Assembly: GCA_041389725.1 (NCBI GenBank)
Contig: JAWKRG010000003.1
Location: 1,054,001 to 1,118,000 of the forward strand
Reading direction: 5' to 3'
Source of the DNA: Polyangiaceae bacterium
GTDB taxonomy: Bacteria; Myxococcota_A; Polyangia; Polyangiales; Polyangiaceae
Length of the DNA stretch: 64,000 nt
Under the pieces are notes generated by a model. It saw nothing but the letters and a program-made list of their open reading frames with translations. It was not told where the DNA came from and did not search any database. A program made the position numbers and the translations under genes. The stretch's first letter is position 1. Every line of letters starts with the position of its first letter. Below are positions 50,553 to 59,430 of the stretch, piece by piece.

Positions 50553-52574
50553 ATGCGTAGCGCACTGACTGCAATGCTGGTGGCTTGCGCGACGGCCGGC
50601 TGCGGTCCCGCGCCAACGCCGCAACACGCCCCTGCAGCAGCCTCCACGCCAGCTCCAGTGGCGCCTGCACCAGAAGACAAACGTCTGGTTTACGACATCA
50701 TCTTCAGTGGTCGCGTCGCGGGCCAGGTCGTAGTGGTGCGCCATGCGAATGGCGCTGCCGACGAAGACTTGGAGTTCGCCGAGCGCGGCGCAGGTCCCAA
50801 GCTGCATGCTCGCTTGGAGCTGGGCGAAGATGGATTCCCAGATCGCTTCGAGCTCACGGGTCACAACCGCAAGCAGCGACCGGTCCACGAGCTTCTCAGC
50901 TGTGACGCGACGCACTGCCGTTGGAGTGGCACGGACGAGCAAGGCGAAGGCCCGCGCGCATTCTACGTGGCGAACAACAAGTCCGTGGTGGCCGACGCCG
51001 CTTTGCTGTCCCTGGCCAAGCGTCGAGGACGCGTGCCGCTACTGCCCAGCGGCAGCTTCCACGCGGAGAAGCTGGTTGCGACGACGCTGACCCAGGACGG
51101 CAAGCCCTTCGTGGTCAGCGCCTACGAGCTGGACGGCTTTGGCTTCGAACCTCGCGTCGAGTGGTTCAGCGACGACGGCGAGTGGTTCGCGCAAGTGGAC
51201 GAGTACGGCGCGGGGATCCGGCAAGGGTTTGCCGCGCACATCCCGAAGCTGCTGGCTCTCCAAGCCCCTTTGGATCGCGCACGACGTGAGCGGATCGCGA
51301 CGCGAGTCTCCCACCGCCCCCACGCCCTCAGCATCGTGCATGCCCGCCTTTTCTCGCCCCGGACGCTGAAAGTGACCGAGGACGCGACGGTCAACATCGT
51401 GGACGGGAAGGTCACGAGCGTCGGTGCCAAGCTTCCCGCTGCCGATGGTGCGGAGGTGATCGACGCCGGCGGCAAGACTGTGCTGCCCGGTCTGTGGGAC
51501 ATGCACGTTCACTCCACGGTGGACGATGGTCCTATGCACGTCGCCAACGGCATCACCACGGTGCGGGATTTGGGCAGTGACGTGGAGGCGGCTCTGGCGC
51601 GCAAAGCAAGTTGGGACGCGGGCACCGAACTCGGGCCACACATGCTGTTGGCTGGCTTCGTCGACGGACGCGGACCCAAGCAAGGTCCCACCAAGATGTT
51701 CGCGGACACGCCGGCAGAGGCTGAGCGCGTGGTCGAGACCTACGCGAGCAAGGGCTACACCCAGTTGAAGATCTATGGCTCCATGAAGCACGAGCTCGTC
51801 CCGGTGCTGGTGAAGCTCGCCAAGGCCAAGGGCATGCGCGTCAGCGGGCACGTGCCCCAAGGCATGACGGCCGAGGGCGTAGTGAAGGCGGGCTACGACG
51901 AGATCCAGCACCTGGAGCACGTGATCTTCGACCTTCACTCGAGCTCGAAGGAGAGCCGGGGGAAGACCGCACTGCTGGGCGAGCGCGGGGCAGACATCGG
52001 ACTCGACGCGCCAAAGACCAAGGCGCTCTTCGCGCTGCTGCAGCAGCGACACATCGTCGTCGATCCAACGTTGAACGTAGTCGAGGCCGAGCTGACCACG
52101 GGACCGGGGCACCCCAATCCGACGATCGCGCCGGTACTGTCCCGACTCCCGCCGCAAGTGCAGCGCTCCGCCTTCGATGGAGGATTGCCCAACGTGGAGA
52201 AAGATCGTGAACGCTACGAGCGGTCCTTCGCCCGCTGCCTGGAGCTGACCAAGCGACTCTGGGATCGCGGCGTGCCACTGGTAGCAGGGTCGGATGCCTG
52301 GGCCGGTTTCGCGCTGCACCGCGAGCTCGAGCTCTACGTCAAGGCGGGGATCCCCAACGCGGAGGTGCTGCGCATTGCCACCCTGGGCGCCGCGCGCGTG
52401 ATGAAGCTCGAGAAATCCACGGGGGCGATCGAGCCCGGCAAGGTCGCCGATCTGATCATCGTGGAAGGCGATCCGCTAGTGGACATGAGCCGCCTTCGTG
52501 ACGTGGTGACGGTCGTGAAGGACGGTCGCGTCGTGGATGCCGTGGCGGCGCGAGCGGCGCTTTCGATTCACTGA
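50553..52574 (+). CDS. Lipidated imidazolonepropionase-like amidohydrolase
   Basis: A 673-residue lipoprotein. The signal MRSALTAMLVACATAGC gives Cys at 17, after ribosome site TGAGGG. Residues about 40-265 form a beta-rich N-terminal domain of unknown role. The amidohydrolase barrel (about 280-670) opens with VNIVDGKVTSVGAKLPAADG and has the metal ligands DMHVHS near 318-323, a likely His in RVSGHVPQG near 432, HLEHVIF near 452 and Asp in VAGSDAWAG near 581. The ending EPGKVADLIIVEGDPLVDMS is typical of this subfamily, which includes many peptidases and cyclic-amide hydrolases. The substrate is unknown; the lipid anchor places it outside the cytoplasm. Confidence 0.9.
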   Translation: MRSALTAMLVACATAGCGPAPTPQHAPAAASTPAPVAPAPEDKRLVYDIIFSGRVAGQVVVVRHANGAADEDLEFAERGAGPKLHARLELGEDGFPDRFELTGHNRKQRPVHELLSCDATHCRWSGTDEQGEGPRAFYVANNKSVVADAALLSLAKRRGRVPLLPSGSFHAEKLVATTLTQDGKPFVVSAYELDGFGFEPRVEWFSDDGEWFAQVDEYGAGIRQGFAAHIPKLLALQAPLDRARRERIATRVSHRPHALSIVHARLFSPRTLKVTEDATVNIVDGKVTSVGAKLPAADGAEVIDAGGKTVLPGLWDMHVHSTVDDGPMHVANGITTVRDLGSDVEAALARKASWDAGTELGPHMLLAGFVDGRGPKQGPTKMFADTPAEAERVVETYASKGYTQLKIYGSMKHELVPVLVKLAKAKGMRVSGHVPQGMTAEGVVKAGYDEIQHLEHVIFDLHSSSKESRGKTALLGERGADIGLDAPKTKALFALLQQRHIVVDPTLNVVEAELTTGPGHPNPTIAPVLSRLPPQVQRSAFDGGLPNVEKDRERYERSFARCLELTKRLWDRGVPLVAGSDAWAGFALHRELELYVKAGIPNAEVLRIATLGAARVMKLEKSTGAIEPGKVADLIIVEGDPLVDMSRLRDVVTVVKDGRVVDAVAARAALSIH

Positions 52575-52620
52575 CGGTCGCCTGCAAAGCCGCCCTCGAT
52601 TCACTGACGGTCGCCTGCAA
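52563..52620. repeat. 25-bp tandem repeat overlapping a CDS end
   Basis: Copies at 52563-52587 and 52596-52620 (period 33), with a weaker third about 52628-52645. The first copy contains the amidohydrolase stop codon (TGA at 52572-52574), so the array duplicates the end of the gene and the following bases. Confidence 0.88.
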
Positions 52621-52697
52621 CCCGACGCGCTCTGGATTCACCGACGACGACGCGCATCGCTCGGAGCCGCCTCCTCGACGGCGCCGCGCCAGGTTCA

Positions 52698-53240
52698 TCA
52701 GCCCCCGCTCGCGCACTCCCGGGCGTCCAACTTCACGAGTGCGACCAGTCGCTCGCGAAGCTCGTCGGTGATCGGCGTGGTGGTCAGACGTTCCAGCAGT
52801 GTGCTTTCGTTCACGAGTCCGCTGCGGTGGGCTGCGCGAACGTAGCGTCGGTCTTTTTCGCGTCCGGCGACGTACTTGGAAACGCACAGATCGTGCACTT
52901 CGAGGCAAAGGCCGGTCGCGCCGCGGGTGTTCTCGTTCCGAAGCGGCACGAGACGCGTGTGCCAGCCCAGGGGCAGGGTCGCGGTTCCTTCCTGCACGCC
53001 CTGTGCGTAGTAGCCGAAGGTATCGTGGAAAGGGGAACCCTCGCCGATGGCGCCATCGATCACCTCCCAGCGCGCAGGATGGTTCTTGGGGTACACGTCC
53101 GCTTCGTTGGAAACGGTCAACTCCTCGGGGGGGTCCGCAAAGCTGGCCAAGATCGCTTGGCTGCCGATGACGATGATCTCGTCATCCGCCGCGATGTCGG
53201 CGCAGGCGCGGATGATGTGCTCCAGAGCTGCTCGCTTCAT
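52698..53240 (-). CDS. DUF6036-type nucleotidyltransferase, possible toxin-antitoxin partner
   Basis: A 180-residue protein resembling AbiEii/DUF6036 nucleotidyltransferases. The family signature GSQAILASFADPPEELTVSN lies near residue 27, followed by EADVYPKN, where the usual Asp-x-Asp is Glu-x-Asp. A later Lys/Arg-rich strand LRNENTRGATGLCLEV and helices follow. Such proteins act as nucleotidyl-transferase toxins in type IV-like systems, or as their inert relatives. It overlaps the upstream small gene by 4 bp (ATGA), an arrangement typical of such modules. Toxin activity is not shown. Confidence 0.72.
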   Translation of the reverse strand: MKRAALEHIIRACADIAADDEIIVIGSQAILASFADPPEELTVSNEADVYPKNHPARWEVIDGAIGEGSPFHDTFGYYAQGVQEGTATLPLGWHTRLVPLRNENTRGATGLCLEVHDLCVSKYVAGREKDRRYVRAAHRSGLVNESTLLERLTTTPITDELRERLVALVKLDARECASGG

Positions 53241-53569
53241 CGAGCCTCGAGAGCGCGTCGCACCTCACGCCATACGCGCCACCGGGTTCGCGGGTCCACC
53301 ACGCCAGCAAACGGCGTGGCTTGTCGCAGCTCGCGTCCGCGGGGGCCGGCGTCCATAAGAATCGCCACGAGCTGGTCGCGCGGTCCGGCGAGCAGCTCCA
53401 GCCAAACGGCCGCGTAGTGACCAGGCATTGCTCCCGACGCTTGCCAGCGTCGAAGACGAGCACGAGCTTCGTCGATCAGGTGTGGTTCCGAATCGAGGCG
53501 ACGCGCGATGATCCGGTGCAGCTCCAGGCTGCGTTCTTCTCCGATCCGATGCGCGTCGACGCCGGCCAT
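53237..53569 (-). CDS. Small helical protein coupled to the nucleotidyltransferase gene
   Basis: A 110-residue basic, helical protein. The ATG at 53569 begins MAGVDAHRIGEERSLELHRI; it has helices such as HLIDEARARLRRWQASGAM and YAAVWLELLAGPRDQLVAIL, ending in a basic segment WREVRRALEAR. No helix-turn-helix motif is certain. Its stop overlaps the nucleotidyltransferase start, so it is the upstream member of a coupled pair and the likely antitoxin or accessory subunit if the pair is a toxin-antitoxin module. Confidence 0.65.
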   Translation of the reverse strand: MAGVDAHRIGEERSLELHRIIARRLDSEPHLIDEARARLRRWQASGAMPGHYAAVWLELLAGPRDQLVAILMDAGPRGRELRQATPFAGVVDPRTRWRVWREVRRALEAR

Positions 53570-53777
53570 GACGGAAAGTGTATCACTGGGCGCGTCCCTG
53601 GCGCTGCGCGGAGCACGTCCCCGCGCAGCGAGGATTGCCGGGCCAGAACCCGACACGTTTTTTCGGAAGGCCTGTATGCGCTTGAAAACACTGCGCATTT
53701 TAGGGACGGAAAATCCGGGAGAAGATCCGGATAGCAACCCCGTATGTTGTGCACTGATCATGCCGCACCCACGCCCG

Positions 53778-54863
53778 ATGAAGTCTCTGACACGTTCGCT
53801 CTTGCTGCTCGCCCTGGGGACCACGCTGAGTGCGGGCAGCGTGGGCTGCAAACGCAAGGCCGCCCCGAAGCCCTACGAGCCCCCACCGCCTACCGCGTAT
53901 TCGGTGGACGACTACCGCAAACTGTGCGAGCCGAACGCGAAGCCATTCGCGGGCGGCCGAGGCTACGAGAGGAGCTCGGACGCGAGCAAGCCCAGCAAGA
54001 TGGTGCTCTTTGCCAAGTACGCCGACGACAAGGCCCCGAGCTATTCCGCGCGGTCACCGGAAGCCCTAAAGCCACTGCTGACGAACCGTCCGGACGAAGT
54101 CGAACTCGTTGCTTGCCTCGACCTGAAGCGTCACGGCACGCCTGGCTTCTGCAACTACTACGGTGGGAAGGTGACGATCTACGACATGACCCATGACCTG
54201 CGCATCATCGAAGCGAAAACGGGTCGCGTCGTTCACCAGGAGAAGTTCGAGCTGGATAGGAAAACGCAAGGCTGCAGCTCCACGGAGAGCTTCAAGAAAG
54301 GCTCGGGCGGTTTCTATCGCGGTGCCGACTACGACAAGAAGCTGATGAGCGTGCTGCTTCCCTTGCAGCCCGAGGGCCTGGAGCTGCCAGCCGCCAAGAC
54401 GTGGGAGCTCAACGCGGTCTGCTCCGGCAGCCCCGTACCACAAGCCGCTGCCTTCGATCCCAAGCGCACCGGCCGCCGGCGCGTGCATCCAGTGTATTTC
54501 CCGGATGAAAAGCAGAGCCGCGCGAGTCAGGATTTGCCCGAGGGCCTGCCGCCGCAACGGGATCAGGAGGGGAATGCCGCGGACTACGAACTCGTCGCGT
54601 GCGTCACAGGAAAGCCGCTGAAGAAGCGACGCGACTGCAAGTTCATGAACGGCAACGTGCTCGAGCTGTACGACGGCGAAGTTGAAGTCGCCGTGTACGA
54701 GGCCAAGACGGCCAAGCTCGTGGAGAAGAAGAGCTTCAAGGCCAGCTCGCCCGGGGGCTGCCCCTGGTCACACAAGTTCTGGGGTAGCCGCGACACGCAC
54801 CTGAAGAAGCTGGACCCTGGCGTGCAGCGCTACGTCGACCAGCTCGAAGGCAAAGACGGATAG
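53778..54863 (+). CDS. Lipoprotein, unknown function, C terminus probably truncated
   Basis: A lipoprotein of 361 residues from the ATG at 53778 (MKSLTRSLLLLALGTTLSAG); the in-frame ATG at 53760 is an alternative. The lipobox ends SVGC near residue 24. The body consists of two similar halves, each with a Cys-containing strand (VELVACLDLKRHGTPGFCNY and YELVACVTGKPLKKRRDCKF), a beta core (VTIYDMTHDLRIIEAKTGR versus LELYDGEVEVAVYEAKTAK) and a Cys near its end (TQGCSSTESF versus PGGCPWSHKF), an internal duplication. The last codons (LEGKDG stop) run into a tandem-repeat tail in a different frame, which may once have been part of this gene. Confidence 0.8.
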   Translation: MKSLTRSLLLLALGTTLSAGSVGCKRKAAPKPYEPPPPTAYSVDDYRKLCEPNAKPFAGGRGYERSSDASKPSKMVLFAKYADDKAPSYSARSPEALKPLLTNRPDEVELVACLDLKRHGTPGFCNYYGGKVTIYDMTHDLRIIEAKTGRVVHQEKFELDRKTQGCSSTESFKKGSGGFYRGADYDKKLMSVLLPLQPEGLELPAAKTWELNAVCSGSPVPQAAAFDPKRTGRRRVHPVYFPDEKQSRASQDLPEGLPPQRDQEGNAADYELVACVTGKPLKKRRDCKFMNGNVLELYDGEVEVAVYEAKTAKLVEKKSFKASSPGGCPWSHKFWGSRDTHLKKLDPGVQRYVDQLEGKDG

Positions 54864-55066
54864 AGCTTCGAGACGGCCAGCGCGGACGCGCAGCGGCCGG
54901 CAAGACGGCCGCGGCACAACCGAAAACTTCGCCGGCCGCGGCGCAACCGAAAACTTCGCCGGCCGCGGCGCAACCGAAAACTTCGCCGGCCGCGGCGCAA
55001 GCGAAGACCTCGCCGGCACCCGCAGCGCCTGCCAACAAGCCGGCGCCGAAGACTCTTGACCACTGA
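54864..55066 (+). pseudogene. Out-of-frame Ala/Gln/Pro/Lys repeat tail downstream of the lipoprotein
   Basis: Directly after the stop at 54861-54863, a different frame is open to a TGA at 55064-55066. It encodes a repeated nonapeptide AAAQPKTSP in four units, then a Pro/Lys end (PAAPANKPAPKTLDH). The lipoprotein frame past its stop gives SFETASADAQRPA before being lost. A nonsense codon plus a frameshift would separate one original coding tail from the main gene; alternatively this is an unrelated repeat. No start codon of its own is evident. Confidence 0.5.
54911..55018. repeat. Four tandem copies of a 27-bp repeat
   Basis: Units at 54911-54937, 54938-54964, 54965-54991 and 54992-55018. The middle two are identical, the first differs at one base and the last at several. 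They encode AAAQPKTSP in one frame. Confidence 0.95.
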
Positions 55067-55093
55067 CCAGGACCGATGTTCCAAGGAGACCTC

Positions 55094-55474
55094 ATGCATC
55101 CCACGACCCATTCCACCTTTCGTCGCCCTTTCCATGGCTTCTTGCTAGCCGCGATTGCGCTCTTCACACTCGCCGGCTGCGACACCAAGGGCACTTGCAT
55201 TACTGACGAGGAAAGCAGCTTCGGGGGATTCTGCCACCTGAACTACCGGAAGAGCGAGTGCGCGTCCGTCTCAGGGAAGTTCTTCGACGAGAACAGCACC
55301 GCGGGCCTGCTGCATTGCAAGATGGCGGGGTTCGACCGCTACGTGGCCGGTGGCTCGAGCAAGTCAGCAGAACAAGCCCTCAAGGACGGCGACATGGTGA
55401 CCTACGCCACGCCACTCGGCTTCAAACGCCCCGAGGCACCCGGCGTGGGCGTGCAAGTAGCGCCAGCGAAGTAG
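55094..55474 (+). CDS. Small Cys-containing lipoprotein
   Basis: A 126-residue lipoprotein. The ATG at 55094 follows the ribosome site AAGGAGA and starts a long signal segment ending in TLAGC near residue 29. The mature part has Cys pairs (CDTKGTCITDEESS, GGFCHLNYRKSEC) in the first half and a disordered Pro/Val tail. It is on the same strand as and close to the preceding lipoprotein region, and may be part of the same transcript. Function is unknown. Confidence 0.75.
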   Translation: MHPTTHSTFRRPFHGFLLAAIALFTLAGCDTKGTCITDEESSFGGFCHLNYRKSECASVSGKFFDENSTAGLLHCKMAGFDRYVAGGSSKSAEQALKDGDMVTYATPLGFKRPEAPGVGVQVAPAK

Positions 55475-55543
55475 CGGGAGACGCCAGCCGCGTACGCCGC
55501 CGCAATCGTGGCCCCTGAGCGTGCGCTACGCTACAGTCGCACT

Positions 55544-56116
55544 GTGACGACCGCGCGCCGCCTGCACCATACGTATGCCGAGTACTTGGCCGCGCTCGAG
55601 ACGAGCGGCGTCAAGCTCGAGTACTGCGATGGCGAAATCTATGCGATGGCCGGCGGAACCCCGGCGCACGCGGATCTGGCCGCGTCTGCGACGCGCCTGA
55701 TCGGTAACGCATTGCTCGGGCGCTGCCGAGTCTCTTCGTCGGACCTGAAAGTGCGGATCGAAGCGACCGGCCTTTCGACGTTCCCCGACGTGACCGTCGT
55801 CTGCGGTGAACGTCTGGTTGCCGCAGTAGATCGGAACGCGGTGACGAATCCAACATTGCTGTTCGAGGTGACGAGCGATTCCACGGAAGACTACGATCGC
55901 GGCGAGAAGCTGAGCCACTACAAGCAGTGTCCGAGTGTGCAAGCGGTGCTGTTGATCTCGCACCGCCGAGCACAGATCACTTTGGTGGCGCGGACGGCCG
56001 AGGGTTGGGCTCAGACCGAACATCGCTCGGGCGAGCGAGTCGAGCTGTCGGCCCCCGAGCTGTCCCTCGACGTCGACGAGTTGTACGCAGGGATTCGCCT
56101 GGAAGACGCGGGCTGA
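55544..56116 (+). CDS. Uma2-family (DUF820) endonuclease-like protein
   Basis: A 190-residue protein with the restriction-endonuclease-like fold of the Uma2 family. Conserved elements: YAEYLAALETSGVKLEYCDG and GEIYAMAGGTPAHADL, then VRIEATGLSTFPDVTVVCGE (catalytic Asp in PDV) and LLFEVTSDSTEDYDRGEKL (Glu-x-x-S with Asp). Uma2 genes are widespread in multicellular or large-genome bacteria; activity and role are not settled. The GTG at 55544 gives the usual family start MTTARRLHHTYAEYL; an upstream GTG at 55508 is possible. Confidence 0.9.
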   Translation: MTTARRLHHTYAEYLAALETSGVKLEYCDGEIYAMAGGTPAHADLAASATRLIGNALLGRCRVSSSDLKVRIEATGLSTFPDVTVVCGERLVAAVDRNAVTNPTLLFEVTSDSTEDYDRGEKLSHYKQCPSVQAVLLISHRRAQITLVARTAEGWAQTEHRSGERVELSAPELSLDVDELYAGIRLEDAG

Positions 56117-56142
56117 ACGCCCGCGGCACCGCAGTAAGCGAG

Positions 56143-57063
56143 CTACTCCGAAACTGCGACGCTCCGCTTTCCGTCGATGTTACGCTGGTAGCCGAGGTCG
56201 ACCTCGATGCCCAAGGTGCGCAGCCGCGCGCAACCGGCCTCGGAAATGTAGTTGTGGTAGACGTCCAGCTTCCCCAGTGCTCGCACGCCGGCAGACGAAG
56301 CGAGCGCACTGGCTCCCTTGTCGGTCATGGTGCCGAGGGAAAGATCGAGGACGTCCAGGGTCGGCACCAATGCCGACGCCGCCGCGGCGGTCGCCACTGC
56401 GTCCGCCAGCTGCGAGTTGCGCAACCCCAGGTGCTTGAGCTTCGGGAACCGTCCTGCATCGAGCAGCGGGGTCACGTCCCGCATCGTCCCATTGCCTCCG
56501 TATCCACGGTCGCCGGTCCAGATCTCGAGATGCTCGAGGGCGGGCAGAGACGCGGCCGCAACCTGCCGCAGTACCTTGCGGTCCAGCCCGCCAGACTCGA
56601 TCACGAGCCGACGAAGGTGCGTGTGGGTCAGTCGTCCCAGGCTCATCCCCTTTCCACGAACGCGAAGCTCTTCGAGCGCGGGGTAGGCCGCCAGTAACGA
56701 CGACAGATCACACTGCTGTATCCAGGAAATCTCGCACTCTTCGTAGGTCATGTCCCCAAGGAACAACGCTCGAAGACCGCTGAGCTTGGGCGCGAGACGA
56801 ACGAGCGCCTTCACCGCCGGCGCCGAGTCATTGCCCTGAGCCGCGCCACCCCAGTCTCCTATCAACAGCGCGCCGAGTTGTTCAGCGACCGACCGCTCGG
56901 CGAGGTTCTCGAGTAGGTCGACTATGGACTCACCCCCGTCGGACCAGTCCCAGTCGACCGCGACGCGGTACGCGGCAGTCCTCGATGAACGAAGCGCGTC
57001 CGTCGGATCGAACTGACGAACCGGCATGCCCGCGAAGAACTCCGTGTCGCGTTCGATCACCAT
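56143..57063 (-). CDS. STM4015-family leucine-rich repeat protein
   Basis: A 306-residue cytoplasmic protein. The N terminus (FFAGMPVRQFDP, VDWDWSDGGESIVDLLENLA) and the middle EISWIQQCDLSSLLAAYPAL are typical of the STM4015 family. From about residue 130 come leucine-rich units (PALEELRVRG, LPALEHLEIWTG, FPKLKHLGLRNSQLADAVAT, VPTLDVLDLSLG, ALGKLDVYHNYISEAGCARL). In Salmonella-type clusters, STM4015 accompanies ATP-grasp and radical SAM enzymes of a small-molecule or peptide pathway; none is adjacent here. It therefore appears as an orphan member. Function unknown. Confidence 0.85.
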   Translation of the reverse strand: MVIERDTEFFAGMPVRQFDPTDALRSSRTAAYRVAVDWDWSDGGESIVDLLENLAERSVAEQLGALLIGDWGGAAQGNDSAPAVKALVRLAPKLSGLRALFLGDMTYEECEISWIQQCDLSSLLAAYPALEELRVRGKGMSLGRLTHTHLRRLVIESGGLDRKVLRQVAAASLPALEHLEIWTGDRGYGGNGTMRDVTPLLDAGRFPKLKHLGLRNSQLADAVATAAAASALVPTLDVLDLSLGTMTDKGASALASSAGVRALGKLDVYHNYISEAGCARLRTLGIEVDLGYQRNIDGKRSVAVSE

Positions 57064-57184
57064 GCATCAAGAATACTCCGTCGCAGATCGCGACAGAACA
57101 ATGGCGTGTTGCATCCACGCACATTCTTCTCGTCGTTGGAGCAGCGAGTGGAACGCTTCAGATTTCTCGCGCTACTCAAGTATT

Positions 57185-57250
57185 TTCCCCCTAACTTCTC
57201 CGTTTCTTCCCCCTAACTTCTCCGTTTCTTCCCTCTAGCTTCCCCGCTTC
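57185..57250. repeat. 22-bp pyrimidine-rich tandem repeat
   Basis: Two identical 22-bp units (57185-57206, 57207-57228) and a third diverged one (57229-57250), with a fourth weaker one after it. The plus strand is a C/T tract, so the minus strand is purine-rich. It lies between the ends of two genes, 36 bp past the stop of the minus-strand lipoprotein gene. Confidence 0.9.
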
Positions 57251-57286
57251 CTCTCCCCAACTTCTCCACGACGCTGAGCGTCGGCG

Positions 57287-59371
57287 CTAGTGCTTTGGTT
57301 CCGGTGAAGGGTTCTTGCTTTTGTCGGGTCTCGCGTATCCACCACTTCCGCGTCCAGCCCCAGGGCTTGGACGCCCGACTCCGAGCCCGGCGCCTGAACC
57401 TTTTCCGCCTCCGCCCTTCCCTTTGCGGATCACGCCAATCCCGCCGAGGCCCCCCCAAGCATCTCCGTCGAGACTCCCACCATCGAAGCCCGACAGGGAA
57501 AGAAGCGACGGCGTTGCCTGACGCAGCGGTTCACTCAACGCAATCTGGGCACGGATGCTGGCGGGCGCGCGTGCGAGCAGCCGAGGCGCGAGTTGCTGAA
57601 TGCAAGCGAGAACCTCGGGAACGCTGCCCTCGCTGCGATCGGCGCTCACTTTGACTTCGACCGCACCCGCCTCGAATACCCGAACGTCCAAGGAAAGCGC
57701 GGCGACATGCCGTTCCTTGCCGTAAGGCATTGCCTTCGGCAGACGCGTGCGCACAGGTTCCACGCACACGCGCACCAACGAGCGGACGTTCTGCGCTGCG
57801 GGATGTTCCCTCGTCGGCGCTTTCCGAGCGTCCTGGTTGGTGTGCTTCGGCTCGCGCAGACTTTGAAGCAAGTGGGCTTCGTCGGGTTCCGAATCGTAGC
57901 CGGCAAAGGCAGTGAAGAACCCCCCGAGCACGTTCCGCGCTTCTTCCCCTAGACGCTTCGCGTCGTCCAGGTGTCCCTCGCGTAGCGCAAGTGCCTCCAG
58001 CACGTGCACCGCTCCTCGTGAGTATTTAGGGGAGCCGAGTCTCCGGGCGGCCTCGGCCAGCGTCCGTGCCCGCTCGAGATCGTTGCGGTAGAGCGCACGG
58101 GTCGCCAACAAGCTCCAGACGGCGGCTCTCGCTTCCACTGATCCCTGGAGGCTCGCCGGGTCGCGTCCCAGACGCTCGATGCAGTCCGCTGCCAGCCTAA
58201 TAGCGCCGTGCCGATCGAGTTCCTGCGACGTAGTCGAAAGCAACCCCAACATGCCGAACTCCGCGGCCTGACGCAGCGCCGCCTTTCGTTTGGCTACCGG
58301 GGTTTGCGCCTTTGGCTTGGCCTTTGGCTTCGGCTTCGGCGCCGGTGGCGCCGGTTCGGGCTGCCAATACTCGTCGAAGGCCCGCAGCGCTGCAGGCAGC
58401 GCCTTTTCGAAGTCCTGATCCACGTACCGCGCTAGCAACACCGCGTTTGCCAGCGTTCGTCGCCGCACGCTGCTTCCGGGAACGTGAGATGCCAGGGCCT
58501 GTTCGAAGCGTTCGGCCGCTTTCCGATGGTTGCCTTCGAGCCCGTCCAACAGGGCCGCGCGGAAACCGAGTTCGGCGCGCCATTCCGGCGGGGCCACGGG
58601 TTCGAGCTCCGCGATCACTTGGCGAGCCAGAGGCACGTCACTTCGAGCCCACAGGCCATGGAGCAACTCGCGACGGACGTGCCTGCCGACCTCCGTGTCG
58701 GGTCCAGCCAACTCTGCCGCTCGCTGCAGCGCGGCCATGCTGGTTTCGTGGAACGCGGGCTCCCCGTAGACGACGCTCACCGAGGGATCGAGCGCCCAGT
58801 CGCGCGCAGGTCGGAGCCGCGCGAGCACGATGCCGATCGCCGCAACGCCCTTGGGATCGTCGAGGCGTCGCTGCAATTCCTCTTCGGCGTGAAGCTTGGC
58901 CTGCGCCTCGGCTTCTAGCGCGTCCTCATGGCGCTTCTGCTCGGCAGCGAGCCTGCGTTCAAGCAGCGCTCGCTGCCTGCAGTCGTCGCACTCGAACAGC
59001 TTGTCGTTGGCAGCATCCTTTTTGCGACGAGCATCCCGCACTCGAGTGCGTGCACGCTCCAAGGCATCGAGCTCGCGGCGAACCGCGAACGGCAGTGCTT
59101 GGCGCAATTCCTGGTCGCTCCAGAGCTTTGGCGAGAGAGATTCGAGTCTCAGCGCCAGGAAGCCATTCTGCACGGTCAGCTCCAGGTCCTGCGTCGCCAA
59201 GGGCTCTGGAGGTGGCGGCTTCACTTCCGCGGGAGGTCGCTGAGGAGCTGCAGCGCTCGAAACGGTGGGCGAGCTCACATGCGTTGGAGCGCCCCCACAT
59301 GCGACGGCCAGCCCAGCCGAAACCACCAGACAGGCCCCAAGCTCAACCTTCAATCGACTACCAAGGTTCAT
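57287..59371 (-). CDS. Large lipoprotein with helical repeats and Gly-rich tail
   Basis: A 694-residue lipoprotein. The ATG at 59371 (MNLGSRLKVELGACLVVSAG) gives a lipobox ending VAC near 26. A charged coiled-coil stretch (about 85-185) contains LLERRLAAEQKRHEDALEAE and a CDDCRQR Cys pair. TPR-like helices (about 220-520) follow, e.g. GFRAALLDGLEGNHRKAAER and LARYVDQDFEKALPAALRAF. A small beta domain (about 545-630) resembles the TonB-type or AgmX-type C-terminal domain (DVRVFEAGAVEVKVSADR). The last 70 residues are Gly/Arg/Lys-rich. It may be a periplasmic scaffold; function unknown. Confidence 0.8.
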   Translation of the reverse strand: MNLGSRLKVELGACLVVSAGLAVACGGAPTHVSSPTVSSAAAPQRPPAEVKPPPPEPLATQDLELTVQNGFLALRLESLSPKLWSDQELRQALPFAVRRELDALERARTRVRDARRKKDAANDKLFECDDCRQRALLERRLAAEQKRHEDALEAEAQAKLHAEEELQRRLDDPKGVAAIGIVLARLRPARDWALDPSVSVVYGEPAFHETSMAALQRAAELAGPDTEVGRHVRRELLHGLWARSDVPLARQVIAELEPVAPPEWRAELGFRAALLDGLEGNHRKAAERFEQALASHVPGSSVRRRTLANAVLLARYVDQDFEKALPAALRAFDEYWQPEPAPPAPKPKPKAKPKAQTPVAKRKAALRQAAEFGMLGLLSTTSQELDRHGAIRLAADCIERLGRDPASLQGSVEARAAVWSLLATRALYRNDLERARTLAEAARRLGSPKYSRGAVHVLEALALREGHLDDAKRLGEEARNVLGGFFTAFAGYDSEPDEAHLLQSLREPKHTNQDARKAPTREHPAAQNVRSLVRVCVEPVRTRLPKAMPYGKERHVAALSLDVRVFEAGAVEVKVSADRSEGSVPEVLACIQQLAPRLLARAPASIRAQIALSEPLRQATPSLLSLSGFDGGSLDGDAWGGLGGIGVIRKGKGGGGKGSGAGLGVGRPSPGAGRGSGGYARPDKSKNPSPEPKH

Positions 59372-59430
59372 CGACACGATGCCGAAGGCTAGCCGCACGA
59401 ACCGATGGACGCCACCTACGGCGCTTGCGC

